Source: JANNNF01 sp040385825 (GTDB lineage Bacteria; Pseudomonadota; Alphaproteobacteria; Rhodobacterales; Rhodobacteraceae). Taken from it: 64,000 nt of DNA. A program made the position numbers and the translations under genes. The notes below the pieces were generated by a model. That model was not told where the DNA came from and did not search any database. It saw only the letters and a list, made by a program, of their open reading frames with translations. The stretch is taken from assembly GCA_040385825.1 (NCBI GenBank), contig JAZKGQ010000008.1:85071-149070 (forward strand), written 5' to 3'. Shown piece after piece: positions 32,322 through 41,955 of the stretch (position 1 is its first letter; each line of letters opens with the position of its first letter).

Positions 32322-35092
32322 GGCTCACCCCCTTTCCCGACGCCCGGCGGCGGTGTCAGCGCGCCAAACCCCGGCTCGGACGACGCGCGGGGGCCGACCC
32401 GTTCTATGCGGACCCGCAGGTCAAACCACGCGGCCTGCCCGGTCACCGGATCGGAATTGGAATAGCGGTGGCCATCGCCCTTTTCCGGCAGCAGTTCCGA
32501 AATCAGATGGTTCAGCAAGAACCCCTCCACCGCTTCGGGCGCATCGGGGGCCAGCCCCCAGGCCCCCTTGCGCTTGCCGATGGCATTCCACGTCCAGACG
32601 GTGTTTTCGTTCAGCGCCGCCATATGCGCCACCGGCACCACGATCACCCCGTTGGGAGAGGTGACGCGGGCATGATCCCCTGCCGCAAAGCCGTGCATTT
32701 CCCAAATCCTTGTCGGCACATAGAGCGCGTTCTTGCCATGGATCTGGCGCAGCCACGCATTCTGCGACCCCCAAGAATGGTACATCGCCATCGGCCTTTG
32801 GGTCAGCGCATGGATCGGATAGCCGTCAGGCGCTGGCGGCGCATACCAGATCGGCAGCGGGTGCATCGCCTGTATCAGCCGTTCGCGCAGATGGTCGGGC
32901 GGCTGCACCGGGCCGTGGCCTTCGGCGGCAAGCTGAAACTTGCGCATCGGTTCGGACCAGAGGCTGAAAAGGTAAGGTTGCGGCGATTCGTAAAAGCCCA
33001 TCTCCACCGCCCAGTCCTGATAGGCGGCGTTCCAGGGTTTGTAATAGCTGGCCTCCTCGGGCACATGGGCCTGAAAAAATCCGCCGTTTTCAATGTAGCG
33101 CGCCAGCTGGTCCGGGTTTGGCGCACCGCGCCCCACCTCGGTTCCGTCGCCGCGAAACCCCATCAGCGGCCCGACGCCCGGTTTGCGCTGATGGCTGACG
33201 ATGTAATCGGCATAGTCGCGGAATTTGGGGCTGCCATCGTCATTCACCATGCCCGGAAGGCCCATCCGCGCGCCCAGATCCAGCAAGACCGACTGAAACC
33301 CCCGCACATCGCGGTCAGGCTCCACCACCGGCCAGCGGATCGCGTCACCGGCGGCGCCCGGTTCGCTGATGGGACGGTCCAGCAGGCTGATGCAATCGTG
33401 GCGTTCCATATAGGTGGTGTCGGGCAGGATCAGGTCGGCATAGGCCACCATTTCCGACGCATAGGCATCGGAATAGATGATGCGGGGGATCAGATATTCG
33501 CCGTTTTCGCCCTTGTCGGTCAGCATCGCCATCACGGCAGAGGTGTTCATCGACGAATTCCACGACATGTTCGCCATGTACAGAAACAGCGTGTCGATGC
33601 GGTAGGGATCGCCCGCATGGGCATTGGGGATCAACATGTGCATCAACCCATGCGCCGACATCGGGTTGTCCCAACTGAAGGCCTTGTCGATGCGGGCAGG
33701 GCTGCCGTCCGCCTTGAGGCACAGGTTTTCCGGGCCGCGCACATAGCCCAGATGCGGGCCGGACAGCGGCTTGCCGGGGGTGGTGACGAAATGGGGGGTG
33801 GGGTGCGCCTCGACCGGTTTCGGATAGGGCGGTTTAAGGCGATAGCCGCCGGGGGTTTCGACCGCCCCAAGGAGGATCTGCAACAGATGCAGCGCGCGGG
33901 CGGTCTGGAAGCCGTTGGAATGGGCCGATATTCCGCGCATCGCGTGGAAAGAGACGGGCCGTCCGGGCATCGAGGCATGGGCATTGCCGCGAAAATCGGT
34001 CCAGGGCTGGGGCAGATCAATCGCCTGATTGAACGCCACATCGGCCAGTTCAGCCGCCAGTTGGCGAATGCGCAGAGCGGTGATCCCGGTGCGCTCTGCC
34101 ACGGTTTCGGGGGCATATTCCGGGGCAAGATAGGTTTCGGCCATATGCTGAAACACCGTGCGGTGCCCCTGCCAGACCGCCCCCAGATCGGGCTGCACGC
34201 CCTTGCCATCCCATGCGGCGGGATGCCGGGTGGTCTTGTCGATCACGAAGGGCTGGCTTTCGGCATTCTTGACGAACAGGCCCTTTTCCGGGCCTTCGGT
34301 AGAATTCACCAGCAGCGCCGCATTGGTAAACTGCGCCAGATAGTCCAGATCGACGCGGCCCGCCTCCAGCAGACAATGGACCAGCGACAGGATCAGCAGG
34401 CCATCGGTGCCCGGCGTGATGGCCAGAAAATCATCGGCGATGGCCGAATATCCGGTGCGGATGGGATTGACAGAAATCACCCGCGCGCCCCGGTCCTTCA
34501 GCCGGCCAAGGCCGATCTTGATGGGGTTGCTGTCGTGATCTTCGGCCACGCCGAACATCACGAACAGCTTTGTATGGTCCCAATCCGGCTGGCCAAATTC
34601 CCAGAACGCCCCGCCGATGGTATAGATGCCCGCCGCCGCCATGTTGACCGAACAGAACCCGCCGTGGGCCGCATAGTTCGGCGTGCCAAAGGCCTGCGCC
34701 CACCAGCCGGTCAGGCTCTGGCTCTGGTCGCGCCCGGTGAAGAAGGCGAGTTTCTCGGGCGCGGTTTCGCGCAGCGGTTTCATCCAGCCGACGGCGGTTT
34801 CCAGCGCCTCGTCCCACGAGATTTCCTCGAACGCGCCCGACCCGCGCGGGCCGACGCGGCGCAAGGGGCTGCGCAGACGCGAGGGTGCGGTGATCTGCTT
34901 GATGCCGGCCGCGCCCTTGGCGCAAAGCACGCCCTTGTTCACCGGATGGTCACGGTTGCCCTCGATATAGCTGACGGTGCCCGCCTTCAGATGCACGTTG
35001 ATGCCGCAGCGGCAGGCACACATGTAGCAGGTGGTGCGGCGGATCTCATCCGACACCGGGGGCTGCGTGTCAAAGACTGGCTGATGCGTCAC
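32318..35092 (-). CDS. soeA: molybdopterin catalytic subunit, cytoplasmic sulfite dehydrogenase type (SoeA)
   Basis: 924 residues, DMSO-reductase superfamily. The N-terminal [4Fe-4S] motif is C22-x2-C25-x3-C29 with C57 (GVLCAKG). Molybdopterin-binding segments include 'GRDQSQSLTGWWAQAFGTPN' and 'GVAEDHDSNPIKIGLGRLKD'. No Tat signal is present, so the enzyme stays in the cytoplasm, as SoeABC does in Allochromatium and unlike periplasmic DMSO reductases. It would oxidise sulfite released by Xsc to sulfate and feed electrons to quinone. It starts with GTG overlapping the ackA stop (GTGA). The longest gene of the xsc-tauE-ackA-soeABC operon. Substrate assignment rests on context. Confidence 0.82.
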   Translation of the reverse strand: MTHQPVFDTQPPVSDEIRRTTCYMCACRCGINVHLKAGTVSYIEGNRDHPVNKGVLCAKGAAGIKQITAPSRLRSPLRRVGPRGSGAFEEISWDEALETAVGWMKPLRETAPEKLAFFTGRDQSQSLTGWWAQAFGTPNYAAHGGFCSVNMAAAGIYTIGGAFWEFGQPDWDHTKLFVMFGVAEDHDSNPIKIGLGRLKDRGARVISVNPIRTGYSAIADDFLAITPGTDGLLILSLVHCLLEAGRVDLDYLAQFTNAALLVNSTEGPEKGLFVKNAESQPFVIDKTTRHPAAWDGKGVQPDLGAVWQGHRTVFQHMAETYLAPEYAPETVAERTGITALRIRQLAAELADVAFNQAIDLPQPWTDFRGNAHASMPGRPVSFHAMRGISAHSNGFQTARALHLLQILLGAVETPGGYRLKPPYPKPVEAHPTPHFVTTPGKPLSGPHLGYVRGPENLCLKADGSPARIDKAFSWDNPMSAHGLMHMLIPNAHAGDPYRIDTLFLYMANMSWNSSMNTSAVMAMLTDKGENGEYLIPRIIYSDAYASEMVAYADLILPDTTYMERHDCISLLDRPISEPGAAGDAIRWPVVEPDRDVRGFQSVLLDLGARMGLPGMVNDDGSPKFRDYADYIVSHQRKPGVGPLMGFRGDGTEVGRGAPNPDQLARYIENGGFFQAHVPEEASYYKPWNAAYQDWAVEMGFYESPQPYLFSLWSEPMRKFQLAAEGHGPVQPPDHLRERLIQAMHPLPIWYAPPAPDGYPIHALTQRPMAMYHSWGSQNAWLRQIHGKNALYVPTRIWEMHGFAAGDHARVTSPNGVIVVPVAHMAALNENTVWTWNAIGKRKGAWGLAPDAPEAVEGFLLNHLISELLPEKGDGHRYSNSDPVTGQAAWFDLRVRIERVGPRASSEPGFGALTPPPGVGKGGEP

Positions 35093-36207
35093 GTCGCGGC
35101 CTCCCCGGCGCGGATGGCATTGGCTTCACGGGCAATCTGGGCTTCTTCCTGTGCGGCGACTGTCCAGATAGCGACACGCGACTGGCTGTCATGCAACAGA
35201 TGCGCGTTCTGCCGGTTCGCAACCGGGTCATGGCTGACCCCCAGATAGCCCAGCCCGTCAAGGATCGCCGCGCGTATGATGGAATCGTTTTCGCCAATAC
35301 CCCCTGTAAAGGCCACGGCATCAAGCCCCCCCATGGCGGCAATCATGCTGCCCGCATGGCGGATGGCCCAATAGCAGAAATGCTGCACCGCAAAGCGCGC
35401 CTCGGCGGTATCGGCGGCATGCAGTTGGCGCATGTCGCTGTGGCCGCCAAGGGCCAGCAAGCCGCTGTGATGGTTCAGGAGTTTTGCAGCCCCCTCGATG
35501 CCATGCAGATCGGCCAGCCGCAGCACGGCATTGCCGTCGATGCTGCCGGACCGGGTGCCCATCGTCAGCCCGTCCAGCGGGGAATAGCCCATGGTGGTGG
35601 CGACGGACCGGCCATCGCGGATGGCGCAAAGCGAGGCCCCGTTGCCCAGATGCAGGGCCAGAAGCCGGGCTGGCAGGGCTGCGGGCAAATGGGACAGCAA
35701 CGCCGCATAGGAAATGCCGTGAAAGCCATAGCGGCGCAGGCCCTCGGTCTGCGGAATGGCATAGCGGGTGGCGACATCCGGGTTGGTGGCGTGAAAGGCG
35801 GTGTCAAAACTGGCGTATTGCGGCAGTTCCGGCGCGAGGGCGGCAAGGGAGTGGATGCCGGTCAGGTTGGCCGGGTTGTGCAGCGGGGCAAGGGGGATGC
35901 ACGCCTGAATGGCGGCAAGCGTTTCGGGCGTGATGCGGCAGGCAGCAGTCAGCCCTGCCCCGCCATGCACCACACGGTGGGCCGCAGCAGTCATCGCGGT
36001 CAGCGGATAGCCCTGCGCCGCCATCATCGGCAGCACTTGCGCAAAGGCAGCGGCATGGTCGGGGACCGGGCCAGTTGCGCGCAGGCCTTCCACCTCGACC
36101 CGCGCCGCCCCGCCAATCTCTGTCACCCGTGCCGACAGCCGCTGCACCCCGCCGTCAAACACCGCCAGCTTCAGCGAGGACGACCCGCAGTTGACGACCA
36201 GCAGCAT
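35089..36207 (-). CDS. ackA: acetate kinase
   Basis: 372 residues from the ATG at 36207. N-terminal 'MLLVVNCGSSSLKLAVFDGG' (phosphate 1 loop with N7), 'AHRVVHGG', 'SFDTAFHATNPDVATRYAIP', 'RRYGFHGISYAALL', 'LALHLGNGASLCAI', 'MGYSPLDGLTMGTRSGSID' and 'FTGGIGENDSIIR' are all diagnostic. It would convert acetyl phosphate from Xsc to acetate with ATP formation. Many taurine clusters carry phosphotransacetylase here instead. The ATG shares one base with the tauE stop (TGATG) and the stop overlaps soeA by four bases. Confidence 0.93.
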   Translation of the reverse strand: MLLVVNCGSSSLKLAVFDGGVQRLSARVTEIGGAARVEVEGLRATGPVPDHAAAFAQVLPMMAAQGYPLTAMTAAAHRVVHGGAGLTAACRITPETLAAIQACIPLAPLHNPANLTGIHSLAALAPELPQYASFDTAFHATNPDVATRYAIPQTEGLRRYGFHGISYAALLSHLPAALPARLLALHLGNGASLCAIRDGRSVATTMGYSPLDGLTMGTRSGSIDGNAVLRLADLHGIEGAAKLLNHHSGLLALGGHSDMRQLHAADTAEARFAVQHFCYWAIRHAGSMIAAMGGLDAVAFTGGIGENDSIIRAAILDGLGYLGVSHDPVANRQNAHLLHDSQSRVAIWTVAAQEEAQIAREANAIRAGEAAT

Positions 36208-36953
36208 CAGACCACCGCCTTCAGCAACCCGAACCCGGCCAGAACCGCCAGCAAGCCAATGGCAAACACCCTGAAATCCTGCGGATCGGTGCGCAGGAAA
36301 TGCCGCCCCCCCGCCCAGATGCCAAGCCCCATGATCGGCAAGGCCAGCAGAACCGCCTTGCCCGTGTCCCATGTGACCAGCCCGTGCCACCACATCACCG
36401 GGGCGGTGAAGATGTCCAGAATGGCGAAATAGGCGATCAGCGTGGCGCGGAATACTGCCGCAGACATGCCTTGGGCGGTGAAATAGGTGGCCACCGGCAG
36501 CCCGGCCATGCCCACGGCATTGGCAAGGCCCGCAAAGCCGCCGACGGACGTATGGGCCACAAAGCCCTGATCGCGCTGCAATTTCCCCCCCATGGCCAGG
36601 ACGGCGCACATCAGCAGCACATAGCCCGCGATCAGCGCCCGAGCCGTATCGACCGGAACCTGCGTGATCGCCCAAAGGCCAAGGGGCACCCCGACGATGC
36701 CCCCCAGCATCAGCGCGCCGACGCGGCCCCAGTCCACATCGCGCCCGACGCCGCGCCATTGCTGGAACGTCATCAGAAACTCGCAGAACATCACCACGGC
36801 GACGAAATACAAAGGATTGGTGACCAGCGACGCGGCCGTCACCACCAGCGCCGAAAACCCGAACCCCGAATAGCCGCGCACGAAGGCCGCAACCAGCACG
36901 GCCAGCGCCATGAAGGCAGCCGCCCCCACCCCCATGTCAAAGGGCAGCGTCAT
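36207..36953 (-). CDS. tauE: sulfite/organosulfonate exporter, TauE/SafE family
   Basis: 248 residues with seven or eight membrane segments. TauE/SafE features are the N-terminal 'AAFVRGYSGFGFSALVVTAASL' style motif (residues ~22-43) and a mirrored second repeat around 'GFAGLANAVGMAGLPVATYF'. Next to xsc it most likely exports the sulfite released by sulfoacetaldehyde cleavage and so protects the cell. The ATG at 36953 overlaps the xsc stop (ATGA). The longer open frame upstream is xsc in another phase. Confidence 0.9.
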   Translation of the reverse strand: MTLPFDMGVGAAAFMALAVLVAAFVRGYSGFGFSALVVTAASLVTNPLYFVAVVMFCEFLMTFQQWRGVGRDVDWGRVGALMLGGIVGVPLGLWAITQVPVDTARALIAGYVLLMCAVLAMGGKLQRDQGFVAHTSVGGFAGLANAVGMAGLPVATYFTAQGMSAAVFRATLIAYFAILDIFTAPVMWWHGLVTWDTGKAVLLALPIMGLGIWAGGRHFLRTDPQDFRVFAIGLLAVLAGFGLLKAVV

Positions 36954-38722
36954 ACGACCTGCGGCCGCATGTCGGCGGCAGAAATGCCTGCCACTTCGAC
37001 CGGTTTCTTCATGGCATCGCGGCGGAACGGCTCGCCCAACTCCTGATTGATCAGCGCCTCGATCAGGGTCGTCTTGCCATTCATCTGGTCGGCAATGGCC
37101 CTGGTCAGGGCATCGCGCAATTCGTCCATCGTGCGGGCCTGCACGCCTTGCAACCCGCAAGCCGTTGCAATGCCTGCATAAGACACACCGCTGTCCAGTT
37201 CGGTGCCGATGAAATTGTCGGCATACCACAGGGTCGAGTTGCGCTTTTCGGCCCCCCATTGGTAGTTGCGGAACACGACCATGGTGATCGCGGGCCATTC
37301 GGGGCGGCCGATCGCGGTCAGTTCGGTGACCGCAATCCCGAAGGCCCCGTCGCCCGCAAACCCCACCACCGGCACATCCGGGCAGGCGATCTTGGCCCCG
37401 ACAATCGACGGCAGGCCGTAACCGCAGGGGCCAAACAACCCCGGTGCCAGATACTTCCGCCCCGCCTCGAACGTGGGGTACGCGTTGCCGATGGCGCAGT
37501 TGTTGCCGATGTCGCTGGAAATGATCGCCTCGCGCGGCAGGGCCGATTCGATGGCGCGCCATGCCATCCGGGGCGACATCCAGTCGGGCTTGTCGGCCCG
37601 TGCGCGGGCATTCCATGTGGTGCCGGGATCGTCGTCCTCATGATCCATGCTCGACAAGGCCTGCGCCCAAGCCGATTTGGTCTGTGCGATGATGGCTTTG
37701 CGTTCGCTGCGCGCATGGTCACCTGCGGTAGAGGCCAAGCGCGCCAAAACCGCCTCGGCGACCTTCTTGGAGTCGCCGACAATGCCAACAGTAACCTTCT
37801 TGGTCAGCCCGATCCGATCCGGGTTGATGTCGACTTGAATGATCTTGGCCGCTTTGGGCCAATAGTCCAGCGCGTATCCCGGCAAGGTTGAAAACGGGTT
37901 CAGTCGGGTACCCAGACAGAATACCACATCGGCCTGCGAAATCAACTCCATTGCGGCCTTGCTGCCGTTGTAGCCCAAAGGCCCGGCAAACAGCGGGTGC
38001 GAACCGGGGAAGGCGTCGTTGTGCTGATAGCCCACGCAGACCGGTGCATCCAGCCGTTCAGCCAGCGCCATGGAGGCAGGAATGGCCCCGCCGATCACCA
38101 CCCCGGCCCCGTTCAGAATGACCGGAAACTTCGCCGACGACAGCAGGGCAGCGGCGGCGGCGATGGCATCTTCACCGCCTGCGGGGCGTTCAAATTCGAC
38201 GATCGCGGGCAGGTCGATGTCAATGACCTGCGTCCAGTAATCGCGCGGCATGTTGATCTGGGCGGGGGCGGAATGGCGTTTGGCCTGAAGGATCACCCGG
38301 TTCAGCACCTCGGCCACGCGGGCTGGGTCGCGGACTTCCTCTTGGTACGCCACCATGTCGGCGAACAGGGCCATCTGTTCCACCTCTTGAAAACCGCCCA
38401 TGCCGATGGTCTTGTTGGCGGCTTGTGGTGTCACCAGCAGCAGCGGCGTGTGGTTCCAGTAGGCGGTCTTCACCGGCGTCACGAAATTGGTGATCCCCGG
38501 CCCGTTCTGGGCGATCATCATGCTCATCCGGCCAGACGCGCGGGTATAGCCATCGGCCATCATGCCGCCCGAGCCTTCATGCGCGCAGTCCCAGAAGGTG
38601 ATGCCCGCGCGCGGGAACAGGTCCGATATGGGCATGAACGCCGACCCGATGATGCCGAACGCATCGGAAATGCCGTGCATTTGCAGCACTTTGACGAAGG
38701 CTTCTTCGGTGGTCATCTTCAT
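36950..38722 (-). CDS. xsc: sulfoacetaldehyde acetyltransferase
   Basis: 590 residues from the ATG at 38722 (MKMTTEEAFVKVLQMHGISD), with AAAGGAT upstream. Thiamine-diphosphate enzyme that converts sulfoacetaldehyde and phosphate to sulfite and acetyl phosphate. Shown by 'FWDCAHEGSGGMMADGYTRA' (catalytic Glu), 'AQNGPGITNFVTPVKTAYW', which is typical of Xsc rather than of acetolactate synthase, and the ThDP motif 'GFAGDGAFGIAVTEL' with the matching Asn in 'MVVFRNYQWGAEK'. First gene of the operon with tauE, ackA and soeABC. Confidence 0.95.
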   Translation of the reverse strand: MKMTTEEAFVKVLQMHGISDAFGIIGSAFMPISDLFPRAGITFWDCAHEGSGGMMADGYTRASGRMSMMIAQNGPGITNFVTPVKTAYWNHTPLLLVTPQAANKTIGMGGFQEVEQMALFADMVAYQEEVRDPARVAEVLNRVILQAKRHSAPAQINMPRDYWTQVIDIDLPAIVEFERPAGGEDAIAAAAALLSSAKFPVILNGAGVVIGGAIPASMALAERLDAPVCVGYQHNDAFPGSHPLFAGPLGYNGSKAAMELISQADVVFCLGTRLNPFSTLPGYALDYWPKAAKIIQVDINPDRIGLTKKVTVGIVGDSKKVAEAVLARLASTAGDHARSERKAIIAQTKSAWAQALSSMDHEDDDPGTTWNARARADKPDWMSPRMAWRAIESALPREAIISSDIGNNCAIGNAYPTFEAGRKYLAPGLFGPCGYGLPSIVGAKIACPDVPVVGFAGDGAFGIAVTELTAIGRPEWPAITMVVFRNYQWGAEKRNSTLWYADNFIGTELDSGVSYAGIATACGLQGVQARTMDELRDALTRAIADQMNGKTTLIEALINQELGEPFRRDAMKKPVEVAGISAADMRPQVV

Positions 38723-38786
38723 GGTGCCAGATCCTTTCGGGGTTGTCCCTTTGCTATCCTGAGGCGGGGGCACGGCTTAGGGCCAG

Positions 38787-40256
38787 TCAGGCGGCCCCCT
38801 TAGGTCCAGTTTCAATCGCCCGTGCAATCCGCGCGATGCCTTCGGGTATGCGGGCGGGCGCGATGGAGGAAAACGCAAGCCGGTAGAACTGTGACTGCGG
38901 GCGCACGGGGTCAAAGAACGCCCGGCCCGGTTCGATCAGCACGCCGTCGGCGCGCAAGGCGCTTGCCAGCGGTTCGGTATCCACCCCCTCCGGTGCGCGC
39001 ATCCAGATGGATGACCCACCAAAGCCGCCCTGCCCCGCGATGGTCAACCCATGGTCGCGGATCGCCTCATCCATCGCCAGACGGCGGCGGCGAAAGGCGG
39101 TGCGCATCTTGTTGATCATCGCATCGTAATGCCCGTCGCCCAGGAAATAGGCCACCGTGCGCTGGATATGCCCCGGCGGATGGCGCAGGACCAAGGCGCG
39201 CAAGGCCCGCGCCTCGGCAATAAACGAAGGCGCGGCCACCAGATAGCCCAACCGCAGACCGGGGAAGATGGATTTGGAAAACGACCCGGCATAGACCACC
39301 CGCCCCTCGCGGTCCAAAGATTTCAGCGCGGGCGAGACGGGCTTCAGAAACGACATCTCGAATTCGTAATCATCCTCGACAATGACAAAATCATCGCGGG
39401 ATGCGGCCTCCAGCAGCGCGGTGCGGCGGGCCAGCGGCATGGTCGCATTGGTCGGGCATTGGTGCGAGGCGGTGGTGAACACGACATCGGTGGCGGGCAG
39501 GTCGGGCGGCAGGCCGCCCTCGTCCACATCCACCGCCCGGACCTCGGCCCCCGACTGGTCCAGAATGGCGCGCAGGCCGGGGTAGCCGGGGTTTTCCACC
39601 ACAGCGCGCCGTCCCGCACCAAGCAACACCTGCGCCGCGATCCACAGCGCATTCTGCGCGCCAAGGGTCAGCAGCACCTCATCCGCGCGCGCGGCAATGC
39701 CCCGGCGCGGCAGGATGGTGCGCAGGATATGGTCGATCAGCAGCGGATCGTCGCGTTCGTAGTAGTCGCTGGTCAGCGCGGTGAAATCCCGCCGCCCCAG
39801 GGCGCGCAAGGCGCAATGCCGCCAGTTCTGATGATCAAACAGGCTGGGGTCGGCTTGGCCATAGATGAACGGGTAAGGATAGCTTTCCCAATCTTCGGGC
39901 TTTTTCAACCTTGCAGCCCTGGTGAACCGCGCCCCCGACAGGGCCGCGAAATCTACCGTCTCGGCGCGCGGGCCAGCATTGGGAAACTCGGGCGCTCGGG
40001 GGGCGGTGTCGGACACATAGTATCCCGACCGCCCGCGCGAAGTCAGGTAATCCGACGACACCAGATCGCCGTAAGCCAGCGTCACCGTGATCCGGCTGAT
40101 CCCCAGATGCAGCGCAAGGCCCCGCGATGACGGCATCTTGGCACCGGGGCGAAAACGGCCCGACAGGATGCCGTCGCTGACCATGCCGCGGATCTGCTGC
40201 TGCAAGGTGCCGGGGGCCACAGGCGGCAAGAAAAAGGCTTCGGCAGGGATCGGCAT
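38787..40256 (-). CDS. tauR: TauR-like MocR-family transcriptional regulator
   Basis: 489 residues: N-terminal GntR winged helix ('FRPGAKMPSSRGLALHLGIS', residues ~36-55) fused to a fold-type I aminotransferase domain with the PLP lysine in 'VYAGSFSKSIFPGLRLGYL'. TauR of R. capsulatus is a MocR protein that activates tpa-tauR-xsc when taurine is present. Here the gene lies between xsc and tpa on the same strand, which supports the same role. Two direct repeats CTGGCCTTAT lie at its start codon and suggest autoregulation. Confidence 0.88.
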   Translation of the reverse strand: MPIPAEAFFLPPVAPGTLQQQIRGMVSDGILSGRFRPGAKMPSSRGLALHLGISRITVTLAYGDLVSSDYLTSRGRSGYYVSDTAPRAPEFPNAGPRAETVDFAALSGARFTRAARLKKPEDWESYPYPFIYGQADPSLFDHQNWRHCALRALGRRDFTALTSDYYERDDPLLIDHILRTILPRRGIAARADEVLLTLGAQNALWIAAQVLLGAGRRAVVENPGYPGLRAILDQSGAEVRAVDVDEGGLPPDLPATDVVFTTASHQCPTNATMPLARRTALLEAASRDDFVIVEDDYEFEMSFLKPVSPALKSLDREGRVVYAGSFSKSIFPGLRLGYLVAAPSFIAEARALRALVLRHPPGHIQRTVAYFLGDGHYDAMINKMRTAFRRRRLAMDEAIRDHGLTIAGQGGFGGSSIWMRAPEGVDTEPLASALRADGVLIEPGRAFFDPVRPQSQFYRLAFSSIAPARIPEGIARIARAIETGPKGAA

Positions 40257-40257
40257 G

Positions 40258-40289
40258 CTGGCCTTATGGCAAAGGTGAACTGGCCTTAT
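40258..40289. promoter_or_regulatory. candidate TauR boxes at the tauR start (direct repeat)
   Basis: CTGGCCTTAT occurs twice on the plus strand, at 40258-40267 and 40280-40289, 22 bases apart, i.e. about two helical turns on the same DNA face. MocR regulators usually bind such direct repeats, and the published TauR motif as I remember it has the form CTGGAC(Y)TAA. The repeats start two bases beyond the tauR ATG, which suits self-repression. Confidence 0.5.
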
Positions 40290-40404
40290 TCAGCGCCCGA
40301 AAGCCCCGGCTGTCAATCGTCTGCGCCAGACCTGCCGCTGCAGGAAAGCCCTGCATCCCAGAGGCAAGGCACCAGCCCGAACCGTTTGCGGCACGCAAAG
40401 GGTG

Positions 40405-40446
40405 AGACAAAAGAAAGGCCCCCTGCCCGGTCACGGGCAGGGGGCG
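40405..40446 (-). terminator. rho-independent terminator after tpa
   Basis: GCCCCCTGCCCG (40418-40429) pairs perfectly with CGGGCAGGGGGC (40434-40445) around GTCA. On the minus strand the hairpin is followed by CTTTCTTTTG. It lies 38 bases after the tpa stop (40484) and should end tpa transcription before tauR. Confidence 0.82.
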
Positions 40447-40483
40447 CATTCTGATAACCGCAGGTTGGTCGATAACCGCCCCG

Positions 40484-41863
40484 TCAGCCGAACACGCGGG
40501 TCAAAGCCCCGTCAATCGCATCGGTGATCTGGTCAATGTCATCCGCCGTGGCGATCAGCGCGGGCGACAGGCAGAGCGTGTTGTTCATGCCGGGGATCGA
40601 ACGGTTTGTGACACCGATGATCACGCCTTGCGCCATGCAATCGGCCACCACGGCCTGACATTTGGCCTCGGGTGCCACCTCTTTGGTCGCGCGGTCCGTC
40701 ACCAGTTCGGCTCCGCAGAACAGCCCCTTGCCGCGCACGTCGCCGATCACCGCGTGCTTGTCCATCAGCGCATGCAGGTTGCCCATCAGCCGCTCGCCCA
40801 TGGCCAGCGTGTTGGCCAAAAGCCCCTCATCTTCGATGATGCGCATGTTTTCCAACGCCGCCGCTGGCCCTGCGGTGCAGCCACCGAAGGTGCTGATGTC
40901 GCGGAAATAGCTCATCGGGTCGGTCGGGTCGTCCTTGAACAAGTTGAAGACGGCTTCGGTCGTCACCGTGCAGGAAATCGCCGCATAGCCAGAGGCAACT
41001 CCCTTGGCCATGGTCACGAAATCCGGCTGGATGCCATAGTTCTGATAGCCAAACCAGACCCCGGTGCGGCCCACGCCGCAGACCACTTCGTCGATGTGCA
41101 GCAAGATGTCGTATTTCTTGCAAATCTCCTGCACCCGCTGCCAGTAGCCTGCCGGCGGCGTGATCACCCCGCCCCCCGCCGTCACGGGTTCCAGCACCAG
41201 ACAGCCCACCGAATCCGGGCCTTCGCGCAGGATCACTTCCTCGATCGCGTCCGCCGCCCGTTCCCCATAATTCTCGACATCCCACTGTTTGCGATACTCA
41301 AGGCAATGCGGCACCATCACGAACCCGTCCGGGTACGGCCCGTACTGCATCGCCCGCTGCAACTGGCCAGATGTGGCCAACGTGCCGATGGTTGTGCCGT
41401 GATAGTCGCGTTCGCGGTACAGGATTTTCCATTTGCGGCCAGCATGATGCTTGTGCGCGATCTGGCGCACCATCTTGTAGACCTTCTCGTTCGCCTCGGA
41501 GCCAGAGTTGGAATAGTAGACGCGGGCCATCCCCGGCATCTTTTCGATCAGCCGCTTGGCAAAGATCGACCCCGGCACGGACCCCGCCGCCCCGGCAAAG
41601 TAGTTCATCTTGATCAACTGGTCGCGCACCGCATTGGCGATGGATTCGCGCCCGTAGCCCACGTTCACCGTCCACACGCCGCCCGACACCGCATCCAGAT
41701 GCTCTTTGCCCTTGGCGTCCCAGACCTTCATCCCCTTGCCTTCCACGATCACGCGGGGGTCAACGGTTTCATACTGCTTGTGCTGGCTCAGATGGTGCCA
41801 GACATGGGCGCGGTCGGCCTCGACCACGGCGCTGATATCGTTCGTTCCGCCAAACCCGTCCAT
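40484..41863 (-). CDS. tpa: taurine-pyruvate aminotransferase
   Basis: 459 residues from the ATG at 41863, with AAGGA nine bases upstream. Class III PLP aminotransferase: 'YYSNSGSEANEKVYKMVRQI', 'GTLATSGQLQRAMQYGPYPDG', 'ILLHIDEVVCGVGRTG' and the PLP lysine in 'FVTMAKGVASGYA'. Moves the amino group of taurine to pyruvate, giving sulfoacetaldehyde (the Xsc substrate) and alanine. Divergent from tauA over 294 bases. A DadA-type enzyme ~11 kb away could help recycle alanine only after racemisation, which is speculative. Confidence 0.94.
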   Translation of the reverse strand: MDGFGGTNDISAVVEADRAHVWHHLSQHKQYETVDPRVIVEGKGMKVWDAKGKEHLDAVSGGVWTVNVGYGRESIANAVRDQLIKMNYFAGAAGSVPGSIFAKRLIEKMPGMARVYYSNSGSEANEKVYKMVRQIAHKHHAGRKWKILYRERDYHGTTIGTLATSGQLQRAMQYGPYPDGFVMVPHCLEYRKQWDVENYGERAADAIEEVILREGPDSVGCLVLEPVTAGGGVITPPAGYWQRVQEICKKYDILLHIDEVVCGVGRTGVWFGYQNYGIQPDFVTMAKGVASGYAAISCTVTTEAVFNLFKDDPTDPMSYFRDISTFGGCTAGPAAALENMRIIEDEGLLANTLAMGERLMGNLHALMDKHAVIGDVRGKGLFCGAELVTDRATKEVAPEAKCQAVVADCMAQGVIIGVTNRSIPGMNNTLCLSPALIATADDIDQITDAIDGALTRVFG

Positions 41864-41955
41864 CGGGGGTATCCTTTTCACAAATCCAAAAGCTGCCGCC
41901 AAAATCGGCGATCCGGCCTGCGCTGCGCCATCATCCGGGATCGCAGCGCCACATC

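Noticed and set aside
30711..35092. DMSO reductase (DmsABC) as the name for the molybdoenzyme
   Set aside because: Family resemblance exists, but the catalytic subunit lacks a Tat signal and the genes overlap the taurine/sulfite operon. SoeABC is the better call, though not proven.
32153..35248. 1031-codon plus-strand open frame opposite soeA
   Set aside because: Shadow of the molybdoenzyme gene, whose FeS and molybdopterin motifs are clear on the minus strand.
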